A stretch of 64,000 bases of DNA from Rhynchonema sp. JSB1_4 (Eukaryota > Nematoda > Chromadorea > Monhysterida > Xyalidae). Both the position numbers and the translations under genes were made by a program. The stretch lies in the NCBI GenBank assembly GCA_030248065.1, contig JASAMV010002292.1:1-64000 (forward strand), written 5' to 3'. A model generated the notes under the pieces. It saw nothing but the letters and a program-made list of their open reading frames with translations, was not told the DNA's origin and did not search any database. Position 1 is the first letter of the stretch. Every line of letters starts with the position of its first letter. Of the stretch, positions 1 to 9,036 are shown in pieces.

Positions 1-1370
1 AGGTCCAAGTTGCCTGAGAACAACATTTTTGACGCTGGCCATGTTTGAGATATGGTACAAATCTGAGTTGAGCTGCCACTCGCCGTGACGCACTTAATAG
101 CTTAACCTCAGTCATCTTCTTCGCCATGACACCCAAAGCGATAAATAGCAGCATAAGTAATGTGTCATGTGAGCTTATGACTGCCAGCTTGCGCTTCCTA
201 ATCTTTGCTGCCAAAGTTTACTGCCCGTACATCTGTCCACGAGTTGATGCTGTCCGCACCCAGTACTGTTGGTGGCGGATGCCCAGAAACGTGGCACACT
301 AGCACACATATGAAGTCTGTATGTGTCTGGCGACGCTTTGCGTACGTGCGTTTTTGCCAGTTTTTTCAAAGGCTGCCTGCCGCATTAGTGACGTACATTT
401 GTGTTTTTACTGTGTCGCGCGCGCAGGAGGCGTGGTTTCGTGCTCCACCAATGTACACATAATGTGTGAATTGTACATGTATAACCCAAACTGACTGCAG
501 TTTGCCGGCATTGTTTTCTTTCACAGGGTGACCCAGTTGAAATACCACACACAGCTATAGAAGGACTCAAACGCCACATCACAAAATTCCTTTTCCGACG
601 CAGTCAAACAGAAATGAAACCAATAAGCCTGGCTAATGCGTAAGCCGTGCCAACTTTTTTAGTATGTCATCCCATCCCTTAAAATGGAACACAGGTACAT
701 GGTGCACAAAGCCTGGAACGATCAGACACGCGAACAGCCGAACCATGCAAGCGCGGAACATGCTCACGTTTCAGCCGCTGTCATGAGTTTCTCTTTCAAT
801 CCTGTTTAGCCAACGTAAACGCTGCAGCTGTGAGGATACTGCTGCGACCAGCTAGCTGCATGCGCTAAAACCGTCTGACTAACACTGTACATGTACCACT
901 ATTGCTTGCCAAAACACGCACGCATCTGTGCGGTGACGCAGGCGTTGCGCCATAGAGACTGACGAAAGTCACGTACGCAGGCTTTTTTGGTGGCATGTTT
1001 TTTTTAATGCGCCATATAAGTAAAAAATCTAATATGATACGGTTTCAATGTGCACTAACATTTTTAGACGCGTATGATTGATCACTTTGTTGTGTTCATA
1101 CGCCAACAAAAATTGGCAACAACTAAGCGTTTCCTTTACGAAGTTCACGTTCCGTAAACTGTGAAGGTCAAAACCAAACCGCACCTTGCCATTACTGTTG
1201 TTACCCAATAACCCACACACTCTGTGCCAGAACCTTCTTCGATAAATACTGCGTTCATACATGTTTTGGTGGAAACAATTGTTAGTTTCCAAACATAGAT
1301 GAACGTAAACAGCTATGTTTTTAGATCTGCACTTCAGAATTATTTCCAATTATTCCAACGTCAAAACAAC
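1..1370. other. 5' intergenic region, no gene recognised
   Basis: I see no convincing coding exon, RNA gene or bounded repeat here. Open frames are short, overlap on both strands and have no recognisable motif. The last part presumably holds the promoter and 5' UTR of the gene that starts at 1371. Confidence 0.5.
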
Positions 1371-2821
1371 ATGGCCGCGAACCGTCTGACGCTGCTGAAA
1401 GCTAGTGCCCAAGCGGCTCAGCTGCGGGTGTTTCTGGCGAAGCGGTTCACGCATCCGGACTTGTTTGCGCACGTCGAAAAGTTCCCGGCTGCAGCCAAAA
1501 TCAAATTCCGATCCGTGCCCGAGAGTGAGACCGGATTCTATGAGCCCTATCGAGGCGATTACTCTCGGGACACGCGATACCCGGAAGGACAGATCCCAGG
1601 TTTTATGTTATGCGACGCTTCATGTCATTAGCGATCTTTCTAAATTCAAGGTTTAGGCTCAAACTCCTGGAGGAGCGTTGTGAGCATCGATGTTTAACGC
1701 GAGAGAGTCTAACTTGTGCTCGTCTTTATTTGGGTCACGTGTCCACTCAGGTGCACCGAAATCTTTCGACAATATAGGTCCAAACCGGCAACCAATATCT
1801 TGCTTTGCTCTGCACAACTCATATTGCCTGGTATGCACCAGTCCGTGCCTGAGCGGTGCCTGGAGCGGTGTTCCCGTTGTTATATCCGTCACAAACGCTT
1901 GCGATCAAAAAGCGGTCTTTATTTGATACATCTGTGCCTGTAACAACAACAAATCGGCCAGCTCTGCGTGCACTGGCTGGCTGCATACTGCATGTGATAG
2001 CGCCTGAACACAGTGCGTGTGACACTGAGTGCATTGGTCAGTCTTTACCGCGATGAAACATCAGCCAGCTAAATACCTACCACTGATCTGCAGGTCTGCA
2101 CTGCCAAACGGCATGGCGTTTCACCATGGCCACGCTCAAACGCAACACTGAGTTGTACCCGCTGTTCGCCGCCATCGGCTGTTGGTTCGTTGCGTGCACG
2201 TTCATGTGCTGGTGGTCGTTCAGCAAGCGCGAGGTTTGTCGGTCATTTCTGGAGTGCATTTTTTTCAAATATCATTAGGACCGCGGTTTTTTCATCGCCC
2301 TTTTGGAACACCGCGTTTTTTGCACTTTGGCATCCGAGTTTTTCCACGGGTGGAACTTTGTTTGAGGAACTTTCCCGAGTCGGAAGGAAATCCAGCCATT
2401 GCCTCTGGACAATCTGAACCACTTCGACATGTTCTACATAAGTTAAAGCTGATCAAAACCGGAAAACGGGGACCGTACAGAACTCTCTGTCCACATGATA
2501 AGCACAATTACTAAATGATGATAATTTCCGCAAAATCTGACACGTTTCTTTTCCACTTCAGATTGTGATCAATCGAACCAGCAAGATCGACTGCACTGAT
2601 TGGTCGAAAGAGCGTAACCATTACGACAAATGGCCGATGCACCTCGATGGGCACATGAAGGGCGTCAAATTGCCGAGAGAGATTGAAATCTTGCAGGTTT
2701 GATCAGATTGACATTTGAAAAAAGGCTTGTTTAAAACAAACATTTGGCTAAAAAGCAAAGAAACATTGTGTTTTTGTAGGATGAGATGCTCGAGGCCGCA
2801 AAACAGCGCGGAACGCGATAA
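1371..2821 (+). CDS. Small one-helix protein, tandem copy 1 (NDUFA4/B12D-like?), 4 exons
   Basis: Exons 1371-1599, 2094-2233, 2562-2696 and 2780-2821 join in frame (phases 1, 0, 0) to a 181-residue protein ending in TAA. The N-terminal ~75 residues are basic and Arg-rich (KRFTHPDLFAHV), compatible with a mitochondrial presequence. Exon 2 encodes one aromatic hydrophobic helix after the motif ELYPLFAAIG, followed by SFSKRE. Exons 3-4 are hydrophilic (CTDWSKERNHYDKW, DEMLEAAKQRGTR). The PLFAAIG-plus-single-helix layout recalls the NDUFA4/B12D family of respiratory-chain accessory proteins, but the family match is weak and the N-terminal extension is atypical. The paralogue at 3371 shares every intron position, and that conservation is the strongest evidence that the gene is real. 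Another small inner-membrane subunit is possible. Confidence 0.72.
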
Positions 2822-3370
2822 ATTGACATTGTCTTTTTCGTTCAATCGCGTCACACACGCACAGCCACAGCCAATGTTCACTGTTCGACAACTTGTGAAA
2901 TACAGTCCGCCGATCTTGTTTGTTGTGATGGAACGCACTTCGTAGCGCACACAAATATTCCGGTGATTCTTCTGTAATTTATTGTCGCACAGGTTTTATT
3001 ATCGTTATGTGTACAGATCTAGCACTGTGATTGCCGGTAAAGTAACGCACCTTTTATAGTGCTCTGGGCAACTTTTATAATCACGTATTATTTTCTGTTC
3101 GTTCATTAATCATGACATAATTTGCGGCATAAATTGACAGCATTTATACATGCAACCCCTGCATTTTGTCAACTGAACTGAAGATTTGTTTATTGCAAGT
3201 AAAAACAAAACAGTGCGCTCAGTGAGAAAAATCTGATCCATCACTGGTCGAGCACCAAAAATGGTCCTGCAGTGGGCCCAAATGAGAGAAAAAATGTTCA
3301 TGGACGGACAGGACATCCGAATGAAAAACTGAATTGATTCCGTTGTATTGCTGTTTTATATTCGACAATA
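2822..3370. other. Intergenic spacer between the tandem paralogues
   Basis: About 550 bases separate the stop of copy 1 from the start of copy 2. No further exon, RNA or bounded repeat is visible. It should contain the 3' end of copy 1 and the promoter of copy 2; no exact site can be assigned. Confidence 0.5.
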
Positions 3371-6300
3371 ATGTCTGCCAGTCGACTGACATCGTTTCGT
3401 GCACGCAAGCGATTGCAACAGCAAATCATCGCCAAGCGATTCAACCATCCCGACATGTTCGCGCACGTTCCCAAATTTCCGTCGATGGCGCGAGTCAAGT
3501 TTCGATCGGTCGGCGCAAATGAGCAGGGATTCTACGAACCATATCGCGCCGACATCACGCGTGACACACGATATCCGGAAGGACTGATTCCTGGTCGCTT
3601 TGCACTTCGCGTATTCCCCTCTTCTAACGTACAAATCTAAATACCGCGTAAAAACCTAAATAGAAGGGGGGCTCTATTAACTCACTGACGCATTTTGGGA
3701 AAAGCTAGTCCCGTTTCAAAATTGACTTCCCTTTTTCTCAGGCTTAGGCTTAGGCTTAGGCTTAGGCTTACTATTAGGCTTAGGCTTAGGCTTAGGCCAA
3801 ACCTTGAGCCAACCCGTGCCTTCTATCGCGAAATCGAAAATTCGCGTTTTCTCTCTGTCAAGGCAACGGGACTAGCTTTTCCCAACATGCCTCACTGACC
3901 CCATTTTGGGGGGCTCTATTACGGGGGGGGTCTATTCCGGGGGGCTTCTATTAATTCACTGACCCGAACCTGAAAAAATTGTTGTCAGAAATACCCCTAA
4001 AAACCCCAAAAAGGGGTTTGAAAGGATGTTTTTTTCGCTTGTAATCCAGAGGTGGGAATCGGGCCGGGTTACCTCGGCCCGGCCCGGCCCGACAGTTCGG
4101 GCCGGGAAGTCCGGCCCGGCCCGGCCCGACTTGGAAAAAAGTCGGCCCGGCCCGATTTTTTCGGCCCGACTTTTTCTGATGATATTTTGAAGCAATTTTT
4201 TGGTGCAACAATTACTGTTTTTTTTGGTTTAAAAATACCTGATAATCATGGAAGTTGGTACTAATTTGCAGAATCGCGAGAAATTTTGGCAAATTTAGCC
4301 TGAAAAATCACGATTTTTTATTGAAATTCGATGATGTCGGGCCTTTTCGGGCCGGCCCGATTCCCACCTCTGTTGTAATCGCATTTATTCGTGTCTATTC
4401 GTCAATAGGAGGTGTATTATGTGCTCTGAACTAACAATAAACGTGCGTAAATGAACTTGTGCACCACTATCAAGCGTTAATACACTACTGTACAGTGTTG
4501 GAGGTACTCTGGAGGGGGGATACCTACTGTACCGCGCTCGGAGAGGGGGGGATACCTACTGTACCAGAGCCGATGGCCTGGGGGGGTGTTATGTACCTAG
4601 GGGGGGGGGTTTGGGGGGGGTTAGGTTTTGGGGTGAAAATTTTTTATGTGTTTATTATGTGTGGAATCGTGTGAAAACGTAGTATTTGCGCGCGTAGCGC
4701 GCGAATTTCGGGTAATTTGAGGTAAAATCCACTGATTTTGCACTAATTTCGGCCATTTTGGTCAAAAATTGGCACTTTTGGGGCAAAATCGGGGGGGGGA
4801 TACCTACTGTACCGGGGTGAAAATCGGGGGGGGGATACCTACTGTACCATGCCAAACATCGGGGGGGATACCTACTGTACCAGGCGAGGGGGGGATACCT
4901 ACTGTACTGGCGGCGGGGGCCACCCCCCAAACCCCCCCCCCCCCCACCTCCAACACTGCTACTGTGCTACTGTATAGGGGATGTTACCGTATTCCCTAAA
5001 ATAGAGCCCCCCAAAATAGAGCCCCCCCAAAATACAGCCCCCCCTAAAAGTGGTCAGTGAAAAAATAGAGCCCCCCAAAAATACAGCCCCCCAACTTGGA
5101 ATTCCCCGCTTGGGGGTCGTAAAGTCAAGTTCTTGTGTAAGCAGTGTAGTGGCAGGCAGATGGTTGCAAGGTACCCTTGGGGGGGATGGATCCAGATGGT
5201 TGCTAGGTACCCCCTACCCAGTGTAGTTCCTGGGGGGGAGGGGGCCCCCCTCGGGTACACTATCTCCCCCTCAGGTGGTACACTATCCCCCTATCTCCCC
5301 CTCCGGGTACACTATCTCCCCCAATTTTTGCCTAAAATAGGCATTTTTAGGCCTAAAATGGGCATTTTTAGGCCAAAAATGAGTGATTTTCAGGTCAATG
5401 TTCTCAAAAGTCGCCAAAATACCCTTTTTCTGAAGAATTTTTTCCAAAAAGGGGCAAAAATAGGTCAAATTTTCTACCTCAAAAAGTGACTTTTTCCAGA
5501 ATTTGGGCCTTCCCCCCCCCGTCCCCCCCCTCGGGGGTACACTATCTCCCCCTCCGAAAAAAACGGAGGGTCCGCTATCTCCCCCTCCGGACCAGGAACT
5601 ACACTGCCCCTACCCAGCCTCCAGAAGGTTGCAAGGTACCCCTGGGGTCCGAAAAAAGGGTGTTTTTTGCATGCTTTTTTCTGCAAAATTGGCCGAAAAA
5701 ATGGTACTTTTTTGCATTTTGGCCGAAAATTTGCCCAAAATAGCTATTATATGGAGGTTTGCGCGCGGAGCGCGCGATTTTTGGGGTTTTGAGGTAAAAA
5801 AACACCCATTTTTGCCTATAAAAACCACAAATCGATGGTTGCAAGGTACCCTCCGGGGTGGTTGCAAGGTACCTACCCTTCCCCCCCCATCCCCCCCCAA
5901 GGGGTGGTTGCAAGGTACCTACTCCTTAGGGGGAGAATCCCCCCCCATCCCCCCCCCAGCCACTACACTGTGTGTAAGACACCTTGTGTACAACGTTTGT
6001 GGTTGAGTATATGATGACGTAAAGCCTTTTATGGAAGATCTGCACCTAAAAACACTCAATAATGACCACAGTAACACCCTGACAGAACTCCATTTTAGGG
6101 GTATTTTTGGAACATTTTTTGAGATTTTAGGCAGCGAAAGAATACAGCCCCCCCCCAAAAATAGAGCCCCCCAAAAATACAGCCCCCCCTAAAAGGGGTC
6201 AGTGAAAAAATACAGCCCCCCTTGTATTTTAGGTTTTACGGTACTTAGGGGGGCTCTATTCCGGGGGGGGGGGGGCTCTATTAATTCACTGACCCCTTTT

Positions 6301-8314
6301 TAGGGGGCTGTATTACGGGGGGCTGTATTTAGGTTTTTACGGTAGAGCACCTAGCACCCACAGCAGTGCTGTGGCTGGGGGAGGCAGTCCCCCAATCCGT
6401 GATGTTGGTAGCTTGGTCTGCGTCTGGCACATCTAGACATAAAATGAGTGATTTATTGGTCAATGTGGTCAAAAATCGCCAAAACACACCTTTGATTGAG
6501 ATTTTTTGCGAACAGGGGCCCGCAATTTCTTGCCTTTTTCTGGCTGGCCAACGTAACGGGCCCCGCTCCACCCAAACTTTCAAACTCCGGTCCGGTATGA
6601 GACCAAACGGCACAATATACGAATAAACACGAACTCGCAGTCCACCCCAAGTTCTGGCCTGTGACGTGCGTGACCACTGTTCTGGTGAACACATCATCGC
6701 TCACACAGTGTGAAAAATCTCGGATACCAGGGGCGTTGCTCCCTAAAATAAAAAATCTCGGATACCCAAGGGGGGTTGTTCAAAAAATGTCAATTTTTTT
6801 AGAGGAAAATTGAGCAAAATCGGTGTTGAAAGAGCAAAAAATGGTCATTTTGAGGGTTATGCTTGCGCCAGCAAGCGATTTTGAGCATTTTGGAGACGAT
6901 TTTACGATGGGCGATTTTTACGGTTTTCAGAAAAATTTTAGGGCTGGATACTCCTGGACAAAAAGTCTTGGGTGAAAAAATCAACATACCAGATACCGGA
7001 TACTAGGGGGGTACCTAACCCCCCTTCCCCCCAACGACACCACTGGTCGGGGGAACAGACGGTATCAACACTTTTTTCGGAGGGGATCCCGAGCTGAAAC
7101 AAAGAAATTCAGTTATGAATAATCATACAGCGAGATAGGAGACAACTGGGTAGGGTACCATTGGAGGGACCCTCCTCCCCCCAGCCACATCACTGCCCGG
7201 AGGGGGAATAGTGGAGGAGGACCAGGCGTACCCGTCCCCTTCCCCCACGAACTACGCTGGGCCCACATATTTCTGTTCAGGTTTACATGCCAACACGGCC
7301 TGGCGTTTCAACGTGGGTGTGTTCAAACGCAACTGGGAATTGTATCCGTTGTTTGCGGCCATGTTCGGCTGGTTCTGCGCGTTCTGTTTCATGACCTGGT
7401 GGTCGTTCAACAAACGCGAGGTGATTCTTGATTTCAATAGTTTCAGGATTTAATCGCGCACTTTCTGATTTGTTCCGATTGTGGCAAGAAATTAGAACGT
7501 TCATATTTTATTTCTCGCCCGTGAGCGGGATGATTTTCGGCGCTCACTGGCAGAAAAAGCCTTCGCATGAAACGTAGTTTTGGTTTCGGAGCTGCATACA
7601 CAGTAATCCTCTTGGAGCACTCGTTCTCAACGTTGGGTAAGTTCTTCAAAATGAGTGCCACACCAGTCGAACGCAAAACTTTTCCTGTATCAAAGTGTTA
7701 TGGAATGAAACATCACAAAACTGAAGGTGTTTCATTTCATGATATTGTAACACAAAAACTTTGGCAGATTTGCGTTTGACTATGCCACGTCATCCTGTAT
7801 TTGAAAAAGTAACTTCTTGTCCCTCTGCCCAGCACACAGTCGGAGCAGAGGAATTGAAAAATACCGTCGCCCACCCACGAACGCAATAATAATGTAACAG
7901 CAGTGTGAGAATAAACCACAGTCACGCCAAAATAGATAGGACAACAAGGAAAAGAAGCAAGTGGAAAATAAGATCGGATCACCGCTAGCCTCATACAATA
8001 AACTGAAGTATAAATCAATTCTCCCTTCTTGGCCAGGTGGTTATCGACCGTCGATCAATGGACAATTGCACCGATTGGTCGAAGGAACGCGAGCATTACA
8101 ACAAATGGAATATGCATCTGGATGGACAGATGAAGGGCCTGAGACTGCCGGAGGAACTCGAGATTCTGCAGGTTCGTGATGTAAGAAAATGTCGTTTCAG
8201 ATATCTGTTTGCTTTGATTTGAAACCATTTTTTTATAAAAGAGTATTATTGTCGAAATTTTTCGTTTCTCAGGACGAACTTTTGGAGGCGGCAAAGGAGC
8301 GCGGCACTCGTTGA
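3371..8314 (+). CDS. Small one-helix protein, tandem copy 2, 4 exons with a 3.7-kb intron
   Basis: Exons 3371-3593, 7281-7420, 8037-8171 and 8273-8314 give a 179-residue protein ending in TGA. Exons 2, 3 and 4 are the same length as in copy 1 (140, 135, 42 bases) and all intron phases match. Conserved blocks include FYEPYR, DTRYPEG, TAWRF, ELYPLFAAM, CTDWSKERE, MHLDGQMKG and EAAKERGTR. The N-terminus again looks like a basic mitochondrial presequence followed by one hydrophobic helix. Intron 1 spans 3594-7280 and holds at least six MITEs, against 494 bases in copy 1. Its inferred donor (GTCGCT) is weak, so exon 1 to exon 2 joining rests on the paralogue. Possible NDUFA4/B12D-like respiratory protein; family assignment is tentative. 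Confidence 0.72.
3642..3966. mobile_element. Fragment of the AATAGAGCCCCCC-word element
   Basis: It starts with TACCGCGTAAAAACC, resembling the ends of the element at 4985-6243. It contains the same words (GGGGGGCTCTATTA, TCACTGACC) in the opposite orientation. It is interrupted by the 3690-3890 insertion. Its right edge is unclear. Confidence 0.55.
3690..3890. mobile_element. 201-bp MITE with 9-bp duplication and internal TTAGGC array
   Basis: Terminal inverted repeats begin GCATTTTGGGAAAAGC on the left and the mirror TTTTCCCAACATGC on the right. The flanks are an exact 9-bp direct repeat CTCACTGAC (3681-3689 and 3891-3899), as expected for Mutator-like (MULE) insertion. The centre is about nine units of TTAGGC, broken once. 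A second copy lies at 48288-48429. Confidence 0.8.
4047..4372. mobile_element. 326-bp GC-rich hAT-like MITE
   Basis: The ends are inverted repeats CAGAGGTGGGAATCGG and CCGATTCCCACCTCTG. The flanks are an exact 8-bp duplication TTGTAATC (4039-4046, 4373-4380). The subterminal region repeats the word CGGCCCGGCC many times. No coding capacity. A diverged fragment in the other orientation ends at 21095. Confidence 0.85.
4493..4958. mobile_element. 466-bp hAT-like MITE with GATACCTACTGTACC words
   Basis: Ends CAGTGTTGGAGG and CCTCCAACACTG are inverted repeats. Flanks CTACTGTA and CTACTGTG match at 7 of 8 bases. The word GATACCTACTGTACC, preceded by a run of G, occurs six times. The A/T-rich core (4630-4790) contains GGTAATTTGAGGTAAAA and the motif GCGTAGCGCGCGAA. 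Confidence 0.8.
5142..5970. mobile_element. 829-bp hAT-like MITE with TGGTTGCAAGGTACC words, nested
   Basis: Ends CAGTGTAGTGGC and GCCACTACACTG are exact inverted repeats. The flanks are an exact 8-bp duplication TGTGTAAG (5134-5141, 5971-5978). The related element at 47.9 kb shows the uninterrupted site. The word TGGTTGCAAGGTACC is repeated about six times near both ends. The core contains GCGCGGAGCGCGCG. It carries the 5219-5606 element inside it. Confidence 0.88.
5219..5606. mobile_element. 388-bp hAT-like MITE with GGTACACTATCTCCCCC words, nested
   Basis: Ends CAGTGTAGTTCCTGG and CCAGGAACTACACTG are exact inverted repeats. The flanks are an exact 8-bp duplication CCCCTACC (5211-5218, 5607-5614). 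The word GGTACACTATCTCCCCC occurs at both ends. The core 5330-5470 carries GGCATTTTTAGGCC and CAATGTTCTCAAAAGTCGCC, shared with the 10924 element. Confidence 0.88.
6364..7195. mobile_element. Degenerate hAT-like element with CTCGGATACC words
   Basis: The left end CAGTGCTGTGGCTGGGG is the inverted match of CCCCAGCCACATCACTG at 7195; another similar end stops at 7045. The words TCTCGGATACC and GATACCGGATACTAG are repeated, and the core has GCTTGCGCCAGCAAGCGA. I could not find a matching target duplication, so limits are approximate and it may be a composite. Confidence 0.5.
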
Positions 8315-9036
8315 TATCATTCATGTGGTTGTTTTTTTTTAGGTATTTTGTGCTCCCGAATGTGCACATTTATTTTTTTATGTCTCACTATTTTGGGTTG
8401 GCTGTGCTCTTTATGTACCGGTGATTTTAGCTATATTTAACCATTGACGGGTTCCTTATTTATTTATTTTGATGGGGCTCTTTTGTGCAACTAAATTCAG
8501 TTTTTGGGCGATACCAGTTTCGTGTTTTTCTTGCTTTGTTCTGATTGTCTTCCTACTGATCTGAGATCTGATTGTGTTGTGCAAGAATTCCATGTGCAAA
8601 TGTTGAGTGCATTTATCTGTTGTTTCGAAGCCTGGTGCAAAACTTTCTCGTTCGTTTTCACGTCTTTGTGCGCAAACACAGCGTCTTGTGCACAATGCAT
8701 TGTGCAATAAAGCAACGAAGCACGATCCTATGGATTGCGTTGTGTTTTTTGTGGTGGTCATTTCTGTCCCATCTGATTTTATATCAGATTTATATTTTTG
8801 TTGAGTGGTATTCCAGGTAAAGTATGCTTATGGACTGACTTCAGTCACGAAAAAAACGTGCGAGCAAAACAGACCAGTGATTTTGGTGGTGTGCTCGATC
8901 ACTGTGAAGCCTGAACTGCCAAGGTTGGTCTCTTCCTATTTCGCTTTGGACTAAAGCCAGTACTGACTTTTCGTTATTTTCCTTATTGGTTTTTTATAGC
9001 GACTGTCAATTTTCGTGCTCCAAAGCAAACCGCACA
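8315..9036. other. Spacer with 3' UTR of copy 2 and promoter region of 6PGD
   Basis: A polyadenylation signal AATAAA is at 8706-8711, 392 bases after the copy 2 stop. The rest should contain the promoter and 5' UTR of the gene starting at 9037. No repeat with clear ends is visible. Confidence 0.5.

Larger units (their letters stand above)
4985..6243. mobile_element. TA-flanked element with AATAGAGCCCCCC words; host of a nested insertion
   Basis: The left end CCGTATTCCCTAAAATA and right end TTTTAGGTTTTACGG are imperfect inverted repeats flanked by TA. The word AATA(C/G)AGCCCCCC is repeated near both ends together with GGTCAGTGAA. The interior is split at 5141/5971 by the 829-bp insertion described below. 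A left-truncated, uninterrupted relative lies at 47850-48172. A further piece with inverted words (6244-6344) abuts the right end. Confidence 0.7.

Noticed and set aside
3741..3797. TTAGGC array as a true telomere or chromosome end
   Set aside because: It is only ~55 bases, bounded by MITE ends and a 9-bp duplication, with unique genes on both sides.
4515..4930. Regularly repeated GATACCTACTGTACC words as a CRISPR-like array
   Set aside because: Spacing is irregular, words occur on both sides of a MITE core and the genome is eukaryotic; they are subterminal repeats.
6364..7195. A target-site duplication for this element
   Set aside because: Octamers next to either possible right end (7045 or 7195) do not match the left flank, so only a degenerate element is claimed.
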